In this document: piece by piece, positions 1 to 10,919 of the stretch | Layout of the letters: each line of letters opens with the position of its first letter | Position numbering within the stretch: the stretch's first letter is position 1 | Assembly (NCBI RefSeq): GCF_032854445.1 | Contig: NW_027017960.1 | Span: 186,001 to 250,000, forward strand | Direction: 5' to 3' | Length of the DNA: 64,000 nucleotides | DNA from: Liolophura sinensis | Taxonomy: Eukaryota > Mollusca > Polyplacophora > Chitonida > Chitonidae | Notes under the pieces: generated by a model | What the model was told of the DNA's origin: nothing | Database searches by the model: none | The model's input: only the letters and a program-made list of their open reading frames with translations | Program-made: the position numbers and the translations under genes

Positions 1-604
1 TACAGCTTCATTTTGGCATTTCCTTAATGCCCGTCTGTTATCAGGTCCTTGGTGATAATAAATTGTGGACTGCGCTCGTGAGGTAGCTCAGGTAGTTTTT
101 ACATGACGTTGCTTGGATATACTTGACTTTAATCGCTATGAGGTATATTTTGAACGCGCACAAATACCTGTGTCCCACGTGGGAAATTTCATTAGTGTCT
201 TGACAAAGCCGGGTGGTTTATATCGGAATCTCCCGTATCCTGGGCCAAAACACAATGACTGAAGTCATGTGAGTGGAATAAATATTAAGTAAGGCTTCCA
301 GCATCTATCAGTCAGTCAATCTATCAGCTAACTGACTGTACGATTTTCAAAGGGTTGTGTTGGGTTCTATCATTAACTACAACCATGACCACCGCCATAC
401 ATGTACATGTATAATTTAAATATTAACAAAACAAAACAACAACCAAATTCTTACTGTACCAGTATGATCCACAAAGGCAACCACAAGTCGACAGCTGTCA
501 ACAATATGCCCGTTTTTTAATCAATAGTACGCTGATGGTAGATGGATAGATGGTACGCTGACATTCATTTACTCGTTCATTTAGACTAAACATTTATTTA
601 TATA

Positions 605-1190
605 ATATGGTGCACGAAGCAGTTTTTCTGTCGTCCTCACTGTTCTATGCTGTTCTTGACATTTGTTTCGCTTGGGTTCCAGGTTATTCTAGGTTGCCTG
701 ATAATGAACGAGCAGATAGATTTGCCAAACCAAAGCAAAGCCCGCGTGATGTCACCTCTCATATCAAATAATCCACATCCGATGCCCAGAATGAAGTAGT
801 GTCATTATCATTAAAATTATGGCAAAATGAGTGGGACGCTTCAGACAAGGGTCGTTTTTGTCACCCATTTACCCTGTTTGTCAAACAGAAGAAAAGTTTA
901 GCAGAAAAGCAGAAATCTTCTGTTTTCGACTTCGGTTAGGACATCTCCCAGTTAATAGCTACTTAAAAGGATGCAAGGTAAGAGATTCAGATCAGTATAA
1001 TGTTTGTCAGACTGCGGAGACCATCCATCATGTTTTACTTCCGTACCCGCAGTACACAGCTCAAAGACAAATATTCCTTTCTCATCTTGTAGACGTTGGA
1101 ATTGCTCACCTTGTCTTGTCCACCGAAAAATGCATGTTTTGTTTTAAAAGCTGTAGGCAATTATTTATGTAGAGTTTTAGGCATAACATA
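605..1190 (+). pseudogene. Non-LTR retrotransposon 3' relic: end of RNase H and C-terminal domain
   Basis: Around 660-730 the reading gives AWVPGYSRLPDNERAD, matching the WVPxHxGIxGNExAD block near the end of the RNase H domain in Jockey/R1-type LINEs. After a stop and frame change, 831-1172 gives RLRLGHLPVNSYL, a CxxC-like piece and ETIHHVLLPYPQY, the usual C-terminal segment of these elements. The reading is broken by stops and shifts, so it is a dead fragment. It interrupts the IR1 left arm and has no partner in the right arm, so it arrived after the duplication or was lost there. Confidence 0.6.
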
Positions 1191-1885
1191 CCTCGGGGAT
1201 GCTTAGTCCATCAGCAGAATCCTGGTTTATGCTAGAATACAATATACATGTAATTAAAAGAAGACAGGATGATCACAATGTATAATTGATATTTATAGAA
1301 TTTTGATAGATTCTATTCCTAGAGATTTGTGGTATGTGTCGCTAGCTCATACATGCCCGTAAAGTGTCAGAGTGACCTTTGCCAGTGTGTTGCTTGTCAA
1401 GTGAAGATTTTAATAAAACGAAACGCTGTTCGGAGAAGGTTTGCTCAAAAGATTGTGATTCTTGGTCGTGGATAATATTTTAAGACCCCTTTGGCTACAG
1501 CCAAATATAATCCGATGAAGAGCACATTAAAGGAACGGCTGGTTATGAAACATATAATCCGATTATACCTATCACGTTTATCAGGTTCTAATGCTCTACA
1601 GATTATCAAAGTACCCAATGCAAAGTAACACTATATGTTTAAAGTTCTAATATCTGCTGAACAAGCCGAAGATCTAATGGGTTTGTTTACTACACCTATT
1701 TCTAAGTAGGTTGTACCTCTCAAAATGTGTTATCAAGAAAGATTTTTTTATAAACATATTTAGATATGAAATGTGTATAAAAGGTGAACTTGATTTGTTA
1801 TAAAATTGACAAATCCACTTGTGTCTCCCATCCGAGTCGTCTTTGTGTTCCTTTCTTAAGACTTCAGGACTAAAGAAAACGGATC
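1191..1885. other. No gene seen; probable LINE 3' flank and unique DNA
   Basis: AT-rich sequence without a convincing exon. A short A-rich stretch near 1410-1425 could be the LINE tail. Confidence 0.4.
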
Positions 1886-1889
1886 CAAA

Positions 1890-2085
1890 AAAGCTTACAA
1901 CAAGTAACCGGTGAAATACGCCCCTTTGTCAATTTACCTCAGTTAGGATTTTATTCTACCGGTATCTGTTTATGTAAATACTTAATCAGTAGCAAATTAA
2001 TTGCCCTCATTTGTACCATGTCTTTAGCAGTGACAGGTAAAAACAAATGCAGTAATGTTGATCACAATTTTTGGACGTCACAACA
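1890..2085 (+). repeat. Dispersed repeat C
   Basis: It begins near 'caagtaaccggtgaaatac' and runs through 'tcaatttacctcagttagg'. Related copies lie at about 60510-60700 (+), 16350-16480 (-), 16650-16830 and 43850-44040. The copy at 16350-16480 is the IR1 partner of this one. No coding capacity. Confidence 0.6.
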
Positions 2086-2118
2086 CATTCCACACGAAAT
2101 CACATTCACAAGAAATCA

Positions 2119-2265
2119 TGCTGGCTTCCCCACCGGCTGTATGTGAGAAGGTCTTCAGCAACGTGCGGATGGTCGTGAGTGTTCACCGGGTTCTGTCCGG
2201 TTTCCTCCCATCATAATATTTCAATATTTTTGAGTACGGTGTAATACACCAATTAAATCAATAAT
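2119..2265 (+). mobile_element. SINE, headless 3' part
   Basis: Has the 'gcggatggtcgtg' core followed by the 'ttgagtacggtgtaatacac' end of the window's common SINE, in plus orientation. The tRNA-like head is missing. A SINE at 16490-16630 near the mirrored site is also plus, so the two are independent insertions. Confidence 0.75.
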
Positions 2266-2699
2266 TGAATATATTCACACAAATCATTCAACAGTAAACC
2301 ACACAAGAATCGTTTAGTTATTCGATGATGTATTTCTTTTACACTCAAAGAATCGGGATTGATTTCAATCCCTAAATACTCGGAGGAAACCAGTTTTACC
2401 TTGACATTTTCCGGTTTGACTAAAGGCAACACAAGTGTTGAGAAAACACCTACATGCGTTGACTTCTAAAGGCTTTTAGTCAGATCAAGGTAATATAGAT
2501 GTCGTTCAGTGGCTTCTCGAGAAGCCCATTCATTGTCAGTAGCTGAGTCTTCAACGTCACTCTGCCACCTGGCTCCACCCACTACTTAACAACTCTCAAA
2601 TATGGTAATACCATCTTCATTTAATCAAGCTAGCGATGTCCTGCATGATCCACTTGCTTTACTGAACCAAATTAACCTTTCAAAGCCTTAAACTTTCCT

Positions 2700-2815
2700 T
2701 CATGAATATGCATGACTCATTGCCCAATCAGATTCTACCGCAGTTATTAACACTGACGGGAGTTCAAATCAACATGGAGTGTGGCTGTAGTGAAAAGTAT
2801 GCCATGAATATATTA
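2700..2815 (+). pseudogene. Possible LINE RNase H fragment
   Basis: Near 2742-2800 one frame reads INTDGSSNQHGVW, resembling the YTDGS catalytic start of RNase H in non-LTR elements; a stop follows. It sits in a roughly 500-bp block of the left arm that the right arm lacks. Short match, so tentative. Confidence 0.35.
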
Positions 2816-3189
2816 ATGTCACACTAGACGCACAAATGTTAGCACAAAAAATAACTTCTTGCACATCGACGTGTTATGGATTATCGGTGTGACGATCATT
2901 TTCAGGCAAAATAGGCTCGACAGTTGACGGGCCATGATGCCTATTGGCTGTCCATAGAGTAGGTTTCTGAAGACTCGTACGTACAGTAAATCAAGGGTGG
3001 TTTCGAAGCCTATAGCAGGTATCAAACTTGCAGACAGGAAGATAGGTAGTACAGATGATGCTCATGTATTTATGTTAAAAGCCGAGTCTTCAATGTACAA
3101 TACCACCTGGGACCACCCAATACCTAACAGTTTCCTAATCAGGTAATACAGTACGGTAGCTGTTAGACGTTCTCAACATTGCAAGACTG

Positions 3190-3405
3190 TCGACTGGGAT
3201 ACCGTTATCACTGGTACAGGAGGAGATAACTCGTTTGTCCATTGTCGTAAGTCCTACTGAGACGGAAGATCTCTCTGCGTCTCATAAGAATGCGATGGTG
3301 CATGAATTTGAAGAGAAGCAGAGCACCGATGAAAAGCAGTAGACGGAACACTCTGGTTTTCTTGGCTATAAAAGCAAGGATATGATTGACCGAGCCTTCC
3401 ATGCG
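3190..3405 (-). pseudogene. Broken copy of BK-beta-like TM2 exon
   Basis: Reverse complement of this stretch matches the exon at 15500-15768. It shares the segment encoding the FMYHRILMRR-like end of TM2 (here FMHHRILMRR) and the stretch before 'accaagaaaaccagag'. About 45-50 bp spanning the TM2 start is deleted ('accagag' runs straight on to 'tgttccgtc'), which shifts the frame relative to the intact exon. No matching first exon is seen at higher coordinates, so this is an exon-level fragment. Confidence 0.75.
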
Positions 3406-3407
3406 CG

Positions 3408-3602
3408 CCCGATACGCGTCACATGAATACCCGAAACACGTCACATGCACACCCGGTGCACGTCACTTGAACACCCGGTACACAATACTTGAACACTCGA
3501 TCGAAACACGCCTCTTGAACATCCGATTGAACTCAAGATATGCCTCACTTGAACACCCGATACACGTCACTTTAATAACAGATCCATACACGTCACTTGC
3601 CG
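3408..3602. repeat. Minisatellite, about 22-bp units
   Basis: About nine imperfect units of the type 'cacgtcacttgaacacccgg'. It starts where the IR1 homology to the right arm ends. Confidence 0.8.
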
Positions 3603-3604
3603 CA

Positions 3605-3955
3605 CAATGAATGATTCGCGGAAAACAATAGAGCCAGTGCTTATTTGCCGTAAAAACACACATATCAACAAAATACAATAACACTCCTGGCCCCAACAAA
3701 ATGGCAACATATAGCGAATGTATAGCGTTGAATTATAACCAACTTATTACAGCATAAGTGCATAGGCCTAGTCTTTACGGTGTATGAGTCGTTCTCTAAC
3801 ATTCGCCTTACATCACGGCCACCACTAGGAAATTTTATACTGAAATCTTAAACAACGTAGTGGTCTATTGTGTCAGAGTGATGAGACAGGAAGTGATATC
3901 AGAAAATACGAAAAAGCTCTGTCTCAACCTGCCTTTTTAATAACACTTCATACAT
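3605..3955. other. No gene seen
   Basis: Unique-looking sequence with no exon or repeat I can support. Confidence 0.3.
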
Positions 3956-3959
3956 ATGC

Positions 3960-4135
3960 GTTCTGTTTATCTAAAATATACACAACATGATTCCAACCAA
4001 CACCTGTCCAATTTAATTGATGAACGCTGATTAAGTAGTTCCGCACGAGGACATCAGTGGTGAGGCTCAGCCATAACAAGCCTACATGCGTCGCACAGCA
4101 CTGATGTAATGTGAACGCACAGAACGGCGCATGCG
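3960..4135 (-). repeat. Dispersed repeat D, inverted relative to 21215-21400
   Basis: Its reverse complement shares 'gtgcgacgcatgta', 'cctcaccactg' and 'caggtgttggttgga' with 21215-21400, in order and with similar spacing. Confidence 0.6.
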
Positions 4136-4539
4136 GTGTAAGGACTATGGGATGTGTTGAATAAATGGGCCATTACAATAAAAAATAACTAGCGCCCTCC
4201 CCCAATCGACCCCTTCACACTGACGAAAGTTCCCCTCCGCCTCCCCCAGTTGACAGTTAGCTGCCCTAAATCTCTGTTTTGTTTCTGTGCTTATTATTGA
4301 CCACAATTATAGATTACTTGCAAACAGTTTTACACGGTAGCCCTGTATGTTATTTTGTCAAGTGCGCAAGTCTCCCATTTAGGCTGGCACCATAAAGAGA
4401 ATCTACATGTGTTCATCGATGTGAAATAAGATACAAGGATTAGCTGAATAATCCTAACTAATCGACTTAAGTCTATAGTGTGTAGAAATGAGGTCTTTTC
4501 ATACACCGTGTCATTATAGCTACCCAGAAGTCATTTGCG

Positions 4540-4547
4540 TATATAAG
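4540..4547 (+). promoter_or_regulatory. TATA box of the C-type lectin gene
   Basis: TATATAAG lies 101 bp before the lectin ATG at 4648, in 'gcgtatataagcagaa'. Spacing suits a TATA promoter with a 5' UTR of about 70 bases. Transcription start is not shown. Confidence 0.5.
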
Positions 4548-4647
4548 CAGAACTCGGCGAGAGTTGACTCCGGTATGGATTTTTGCCAACGCCTTTAAAA
4601 ACATAAAAACGCTCAGTTTGTAAACGACGCATTTTTATTCAGATATC

Positions 4648-4933
4648 ATGTTACTGTTCTTATTATTGTCTCTGGTGCTGAAATATGCTACAGTTTGTGA
4701 ACCGAGAAACTCTGAAAACATGAGGACTTTTCAATTTTCACGAAATTTTGACAATAACGACGTTGCACAAGAGCCATACAAAACTATATCAGGGGGAAAT
4801 TCTGGAGAGTACCCGAAGTGTTTAATACGAGGAGCCATGGCCTGTATCTCCGATCCGAACTGCCGGTCATTTGACACAAGCGGTCAAGATCTGCGTTTAT
4901 ACAAATGCACTGAGGGCGACTTTCAGTTAAAAG
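4648..4933 (+). CDS. C-type lectin exon 1: signal peptide and PAN/apple-like region
   Basis: The ATG opens a hydrophobic signal peptide (MLLFLLLSLVLKYATVC). The exon ends at AAAG followed by GTAGGT, phase 1, which matches the acceptor phase of exon 2. A second possible donor lies 4 bases on (TAG/GTAAGG) but gives the wrong phase. A TATA box lies upstream. Confidence 0.8.
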
Positions 4934-4959
4934 GTAGGTAAGGGTTAATAACACAACCC

Positions 4960-5460
4960 GAAAAATGACTTGATCCAGTCACCTTTACTTGATACATGCT
5001 TTCAAAAAAACATTTGCTGCGCTAAGAAGGATTTTGGCCTAAATGATAGGGCACCGTAAGTTTAATGTGGTCTGAAGTTACACATGATCCAGTCAGTTAT
5101 ACATCCTTTCAAAACAAGATTTGTTGCCCTGGAAGTGTTTTGGCCCAAATTGCAGTGAACCGTAAGTTTAATATTGTCTAAAATTCGACATGATTCAGTC
5201 AGTTTTACTTGATATACCCTTTCAAAACAAGATTTGTTGCCCTGGAAGGGACCTTGGTCTAAATTGCAGTGAACCGTAAGCTTAATATGGTCTGAAATTA
5301 GACATGATCCAGTCACCTTTACTTGATACATGGCTTCAAAACAAGATTTCTTCCCCTAAAAGAGACCTTGGCCTAAATTGCAGGGTACAGGAACTTTAAT
5401 ATTGTCTGAAAATAAAACATGATTTAATCAGTTTTGCTTAATACACCCTTTGATAAAACA
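4960..5460. repeat. Tandem repeat, about 110-115-bp units, lectin intron 1
   Basis: Four to five imperfect units, each with 'acatgatccagtca', 'tttcaaaacaagattt' and 'aaattgcagtgaaccgtaag'. They begin about 30 bp after exon 1. Part is open on the minus strand only because of periodicity. Confidence 0.8.
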
Positions 5461-5516
5461 ACACCCTGAGCCTTTTCGGCTATATATACCAAAACCTACG
5501 ATATTTTGTATTCCAG

Positions 5517-5792
5517 TTACATTGTGAAACTGCAGTCAGAAAGAATTCCATGAGAATATCTACAATGAAAGCTTTAATGACAGACTTGAAGGGAAAAGGG
5601 AAATTCTGCAGCAACACCCAACAAATTCAGGGAACACTGTACCTGTTGGACAACCTGCTAGACAAAAATAATAAGAAAATGGTCGGGAATGAAGTTGTAA
5701 TTGCCCGGACTCGTCTCATCGTATATTATAGGGTGTGTATTAACATCAACGATTTCAAAATACGTGGTAAAACACTGCAGACGAAACTCTGA
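5517..5792 (+). CDS. Possible exon, unrecognised
   Basis: A good acceptor (tattccag) at 5516 precedes an open frame starting LHCETAVRKN and running about 90 codons to a stop at 5792. It contains a helical-looking stretch (TMKALMTDL, TLYLLDNLLDKN). It is open only in phase 0, whereas lectin exon 1 ends in phase 1, so it does not fit that gene without another exon. It might be a relic of a larger extracellular domain or chance. I do not recognise it. Confidence 0.2.
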   Translation, partial: LHCETAVRKNSMRISTMKALMTDLKGKGKFCSNTQQIQGTLYLLDNLLDKNNKKMVGNEVVIARTRLIVYYRVCININDFKIRGKTLQTKL

Positions 5793-6169
5793 TGTCAAGA
5801 TTTTACGCGACCAAGTCTCCTGAACTGTGCCAAACATAGCAACAATTTATTACAATTTACAAGCATAGTGTGGGAAATCAGTGGCGCTGTACTGTGTATG
5901 TATGTATCGTATACCATTTTTTGTATAAACATGCTGCATGCGATATCTACCTTTCAGTGTTTAAATATAAGTTTTTGTGTATTAAGTACTGGATATTACA
6001 CATCGTGTATTACACACGTCTCTCTCCCCGACATCACGGGAATATGCTGACTACTTCTATTTCAATGAAACTATCTTTCGATATTTTGTATATTTTTGGT
6101 CTTTGCGGGAAAATGAGTGTACATATTGTTTTACTGGTTGACGCCCTGAACAGTGATTGGTTAATTCGC

Positions 6170-7424
6170 AGATAGTTGGACAGATCTCGTCCATATAGTT
6201 CAATCAAAATTATACCATCACCTACCAGTAATAAAAAAGAATTAAACGTCGGGGAAACATGGTTAAATTCCTCTTGGAATCCACATCAGGACTACCACCG
6301 GTTTTTGTTCCATTGTGATAACGTCTCACGATTGACAATCTATTTTTCTTGCAAGAAGAAATCCATTGGAATTGTCTTCAGCTAGTGACAGACACCCTGT
6401 CAAGCCTTCTTGTTTGGAATGATTTAACTACAAATCGGATATAGTACCAGTGGAATGCTTCCAAAGATGCGCTAATATGCATAATGGCAAGGCTGTGGCC
6501 CATGCAAAGCTTCTTTTATCTTTTTTAGAGAAGGATTACGCTTACGATCTATTGTCTGGAATGGAAGGGAGCGAACAGTATGTCTATGAAAGGAAAGTCT
6601 GGACTAAATCCAGCCAAAAACACATGCAATCAATCGCTTGGAAAAGCCTGCACAGTGCTCAGAGAGACTACAGCATCTGTTATTGTGCTAGCAAAAGCTC
6701 TTGTAGGAAGTGACTTACAAGAATGTCACGGAAGTGTCGAGCTTAAGCCTTCTTGAAAACACCAACGTTTTTCCCGATACAGTTTATCACTATTGTAGAA
6801 TAATCTCCAACAAGCGAAAAGTGTTGTTTCAAAGGGCAACTTCCTCGGATTCAAAAATGTCAACAATAAGGTGATATAGATTGTTTTCATACTTCTGCTT
6901 CAGAAAGGAACTCTGTTCAGAACGGAGTAGTGTTTAGAGATAAACGTTAGTTTTCATATTGGAAATCTTGTACCGACTCAACAGCACATTGGTGTGCAGA
7001 CATGTATCTGTTATGCCAGAAAGTGGTAGAAAACATTACGGACCGACTATGTGTGAAAACGGCAACACCGTTGATCACATCCAAATAATGAAATTATGCG
7101 ACGTTATCGTTGTACATGTACATCATCTTTTGCAAAGTGTCATGCGCCCTGCATTGGCCTGTGTAAACCAAGTCTCCCTACGAGGTATAATAACATTGGA
7201 TTGTGCTCAATGAGGAACTCCTAAAACTCTTTCCCGTCTATATCAAGGCGGTCCAAAACCGTGAACACATTTGTTCTTTCCGTTATTACGTCTCAATTAT
7301 GGGTGTGTATGTGGTCATAAAAAATATAGGAAACACACACGCACTGCAATGTACAGAAGAACACGATCCGTTTAATTGTCATTTGGACCTTCTGCTCGTC
7401 CTTGAGTCTCCCATTAATTATTGA
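6170..7424 (+). other. Coding-like fragments in shifting frames, unrecognised
   Basis: Several stretches look protein-like but lie in different frames with stops between: NYKSDIVPVECFQRCANMHNG (6428-6490, split by no stop but open only briefly), SLGKACTVLRETTASVIVLA (about 6635-6695), and 7203-7424. They could be an old pseudogene inside lectin intron 1. No family can be named. Confidence 0.2.
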
Positions 7425-7429
7425 GAATT

Positions 7430-8650
7430 CAAACAGAGATGAATTTGTTTGCATCTAGTTCGCTGTGTATTTCGGACGTGGTCTCCAAGACTAACGAGGT
7501 ATTTTTACAATCACGTTCTCGACAACAAAGAAACATAGCAACCGACATTTCTTGAACTCTATCGTGCTACTTACAAAATCAATTCTTGTGTTAGAAATAT
7601 AAATCCTCCTTGTTGGTTAATACTCAGTGGGTTACAATGTAACAATGAGAAAGGTGACCTACCGATCATTGCTGCTCAAGGCTTAATGGCTTGACAGTTT
7701 AGAGGTATGCCCGGTTTGACAATTGGTTCCTCTCGTCATAAAGTGAGTAAATGTGAAAATACCATCTTCCTCACACTCAGCAATATTTATGTACTCAAGG
7801 TTTGTGGTTTCAGTTTTAAATAATGTAGTGTTCGCCTATGATAAATGGTTAATGCCTATGCCAGTCTTTGCCGGCCAGAACCAATAACAATAAAACAGTT
7901 ACCAATACAAATCATATAACATAGAGTTTCCGAACACATAATTGTCAGCTAGTAAACCACACATTTTCGATTCCATTCCAATAGTTAGCATTCTCCACTG
8001 ACGAGATATGTTAATCTGCTGGGTACAAGCTCTGCCTTGAACAGAAAATTTGTAAATTGCTCTGCACCCACTGTATGCGGGACGCTTGGGGCCATTCACT
8101 GGTCAACGTCTCCCGACGCTGAGGCCGTTGTAACGTTCTTTGAAGGCCGATTGTCATCCACCAATACGACGTGCATACTGAGCCTCACACGCAGGAAAGC
8201 TGGTCAGTAATTTGCCAAATGTCGGTGGTTTTATCTGTGTACTGTGGTATCCGCAATCCAGAATAATAATTTAGTATTCTGGCTTGTGTTTACGTACATA
8301 CGCAACAATTCCTCACTTATACGAACGAGATCAGGTTCATTGATGCAGAGAGGAAACCAGTGTCCATAGAAAGTGACCACCTCCTACCAGGTACCCGATA
8401 AATACCCAAACTTAAATTTGCAGTCGATCTAGCCAGAGCTAGACTAAAGTTTATGATCTCATTACAGTCAGTTTACCAATGGCTGCGGACAGAACAGCGC
8501 TCATGGCAAGGGAGCCAATGAGATGACTTAATAAATGAAGTTCCTTTCTGACATTTCTGACATAAACGAAGATTTCTTCATTTGTTGAGCAATGTGTTAA
8601 ACGCTCACTCTTCAGTCAAACTCTATTGCGTGAATCAGTCAATCTATTAA
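7430..8650. other. Intron sequence, no gene seen
   Basis: Part of lectin intron 1. I see no exon, and only weak similarity to the dispersed element that follows. Confidence 0.4.
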
Positions 8651-8654
8651 TGTA

Positions 8655-8905
8655 TGTACGCATGTATGCTTGGGGTTTTTACGTTGTACTTCACATTTTT
8701 TCAGTCACATGTCGACGAGGAACCATTGGATGTATGCACATATAGTATGTTCTTGTCACAGGGCGAGCTAGTTCATGTCGCCAAAGCGCTGCCGGCAAAG
8801 AAATATCATGCCGAAGACAGAAGATGTGACACCCCACCCACATTATACTGACACCAGGCCAACCGTTCCTGTTTCCATGCCCCAATCTCCCAGTGCTGAG
8901 GGCCA
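8655..8905 (+). repeat. Dispersed element B2 (decayed)
   Basis: Contains 'tttttcagtcacatg', 'gacgaggaaccattg', 'atcatgccgaagacag' and 'ccaatctcccagtgctga'. The same block order recurs at 32370-32580 ('atcatgccgaag', 'catctcagtgctga'), and the start resembles the 'gagtgagtgagtgcttgggg' family at 23095. Confidence 0.55.
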
Positions 8906-9067
8906 AGCGGTGAAGCAACATTTACCATTTTTAAAGTCGGTGGTATGACCCAACCCGTGTTTGATGCCAGGTCTCCCGATATCGAGGGGATGCCCTAAAC
9001 CTATGAACCGATTCCTCAATGAATCAGTGTAACTTCTAATGTATAGCGTTATGTTTTTTTTTTCTAG

Positions 9068-9250
9068 TTCGGTGTCCCTGTGGAAAAGGTATGCTTTATA
9101 TAAGCCACTTAGATATATGTTATACAGCCAACTCAACAGACCTCAAGTGGAACCAGGCCAACGACGCCTGCGTAGTTAGCGGCGGGCATCTGCTGGATCT
9201 TCACACCGAAGAAAGATTCTATGGATTTCTTCAAGCGTTCAACGATATAG
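9068..9250 (+). CDS. C-type lectin exon 2: first half of the lectin domain
   Basis: The acceptor is ttttttctag at 9067 after a long T tract; the donor ATAG/GTAAGC is at 9251. Phase 1 in and phase 1 out. The reading covers residues 97-156 with the paired N-terminal cysteines CPCG, then ICY, KWNQANDAC and GGHLLDLHTEE. A shorter version using the internal AAAG/GTATGC and tatacag would also keep phase but would remove the ICY strand, so the long exon is preferred. Confidence 0.8.
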
Positions 9251-9384
9251 GTAAGCTTGCAGAGGTTCCGATACAGGTACACGACTATTGCAAACCATGG
9301 GCTCTTCGAATTAGTAAAATAAAGTATAAAACCTCCTGCTACAAGGATATTATCCTCTGAGATGTTCCCTCGGATTTGGCCAGA

Positions 9385-9445
9385 TACATGTAGGCCTACA
9401 TGTACCTGAGAAGCATCTTGGCAAACATCCTGACAAACATACCAA
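9385..9445. repeat. Dispersed repeat E, copy 1
   Basis: 'gatgttccctc' through 'acatgtacctgag' and 'catcctgacaaaca' is repeated at 10385-10465 as 'aatgttccctcc', 'acatgcacctga' and 'cattttgacaatca'. Both copies lie in lectin intron 2. Confidence 0.5.
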
Positions 9446-9514
9446 TTCTAAGATTAAAGCGTTGAAAAGCGCATTCGTATTCCAGCTGTCAACCAATAAG
9501 GATGTTCTAGATCA

Positions 9515-9760
9515 ATACTTGCAAGGCTAATTCCCAAAACGACGCCTAACACAAACCACCAAGTAACTAAGAAAGTACATAAAGTGCGAAATTAGGACGG
9601 AATCATACAAAGAGACGCAGTCAACAGTTTTCACTGCGCTTTTCAATTCCCAAAAGGATGTATAAACACAAATCACCCCAGAACTAAGAAAGTAATTAAA
9701 GTGCGAAATCTGGACGGAATCATGAAAAGGGTAGCAGTCAGCAGTTGGCAATGGTATTGA
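9515..9760. repeat. Two-copy direct repeat, about 120 bp
   Basis: 'aattcccaaaa', 'ctaagaaagta', 'aaagtgcgaaat' and 'ggacggaatcat' occur twice about 122 bp apart, in lectin intron 2. Confidence 0.75.
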
Positions 9761-9764
9761 AAAA

Positions 9765-10380
9765 GTGCAAGATATGTTCTAGAAGAATGAGTGAAATCAG
9801 CATTGAATTCGTATTGTATCTCTTTACATAAAGGTGCCAAATAGTTTTTTTTTATATCGAACGTGACGATCAAATTCAACATAATAAACATACTGCCCCG
9901 AACACAGTTTGAATATTGCTAGTAATCATGTCCGTGGGATTTCGATACACTATCCATTTGCAAAGCAAGCGAAGAACGCAACTATACATTTTAATATTTC
10001 AACAACAATGTAACATGTTAAACAGTGGCAACAGCGTAACAGGAGCAACAATATAATGTGTTAAACAATAGCAACTTTTGGGATCATGGCCTTAGCAGAG
10101 TAAGGTACAAAAAGCAGATATGTTAATTACAAATTATTACATGTCAGTGAAATTACTGAAAATGATGTATTGTTATCATATTTATAATAAATCGCACTGA
10201 TTGATTCCACGTTCATCCGGCCGAGAAAGTTTCTCGGAGAAAACTTATTTTTCATGTGCCTTTAAGTGTTTAAGCTTTGTGCAATACAAATTTCCGATTC
10301 CGTCAGGGACATCTTCTGAGAAAGAGTTGAAGGTACTTCCAGCGAAGCATACATATTTCTTGGGTGGCCTAAAAATATTA
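9765..10380. other. Intron sequence, no gene seen
   Basis: Lectin intron 2. A run of 'gcaacaacaatgtaac'-like short repeats occurs at 9995-10075; nothing codes. Confidence 0.4.
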
Positions 10381-10384
10381 TCAT

Positions 10385-10465
10385 TTGAAATGTTCCCTCC
10401 GCCTTGTGCAGGACACATGTACATGCACCTGATAAATACCTTGACAAGCATTTTGACAATCACCT
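10385..10465. repeat. Dispersed repeat E, copy 2
   Basis: Partner of 9385-9445, in the same orientation. Confidence 0.5.
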
Positions 10466-10704
10466 GTTTTCACGGAATTAAATGCAATTAAATGTTTGGA
10501 TGATATGGTGAGCTTCATCTACATTCCTAATGTAGTTTAACAGATATAGTCTTTTCAGTCTGAATATGAAGATATTACACTGAACATCATTGAAGTTTAC
10601 AAGAGCATACGTCCTATTGTCAAGTTACCTTATTTTAAAGCCTTATTTAATGACATTTGCTTCATTTGTAAAATGTTTCTTTCGCTTTGCGTTTGCCCCT
10701 TAAG

Positions 10705-10919
10705 ATGATAAAGGACGGTTTTGGCTGGGAGCTCATTGGGTGACAGACAGACTTCGGTGGATGAACGGTGAAGAACTAACCATGGACGCTCCTTACTGGC
10801 ATGAGAACGAACCTATCGACCCTGTGAACAACTTTGTGGCCCTCAGCAACTGGAGCGGCATATGGGCATTGGATGATCAATACCAATCGACACGTTATGG
10901 GTTTATCTGTGAATACTAG
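10705..10919 (+). CDS. C-type lectin exon 3: second half of the lectin domain
   Basis: The acceptor is ccccttaag at 10704; the exon enters in phase 1 (G/AT gives Asp157) and ends at TAG 10917-10919. It encodes FWLGAHW, RWMNGEELTM, HENEPIDP, ALSNWSGIWALDD and GFICEY. The last 45 bases form the first unit of the 48-bp array that follows. Confidence 0.85.

Larger units (their letters stand above)
1..3400. repeat. IR1 left arm (inverted duplication)
   Basis: This stretch is, in blocks, the reverse complement of 15530-17290. Clear blocks are 1-370 with 16920-17290, about 2280-2530 with 15900-16230, 3060-3210 with 15760-15880, and 3190-3405 with 15500-15760. Between blocks the arm carries insertions (LINE relics, a SINE). 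The arms differ by many substitutions and indels, so the duplication is old. The arm continues beyond the left edge of the window. Confidence 0.85.
4648..10919 (+). other. Gene model: secreted C-type lectin with N-terminal PAN/apple-like region
   Basis: Coding exons 4648-4933, 9068-9250 and 10705-10919 join in phase 1 at both junctions and give 227 aa. Residues 1-17 form a signal peptide. Residues about 55-93 hold four cysteines in a C..C..DPNC..C pattern, PAN/apple-like. Residues 98-227 form a C-type lectin domain: CPCG, ICY, WNQANDAC, GGHLLDLHT, FWLGAHW, RWMNGEE, and GFICEY at the C-terminus. Such lectins are usually secreted and bind glycans or microbes. Two features are odd. The NC and WxDxxC positions that hold the second conserved disulphide read NNFVAL and WALDDQYQ, with no cysteine. 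The usual EPN/QPD tripeptide reads EPI. Glycan binding is therefore not assured. Intron 1 holds tandem and dispersed repeats; a skipped exon there cannot be excluded. Confidence 0.8.

Noticed and set aside
831-1172. A host gene of 113 codons
   Set aside because: Matches the C-terminal end of a non-LTR retrotransposon and joins a decayed RNase H end.
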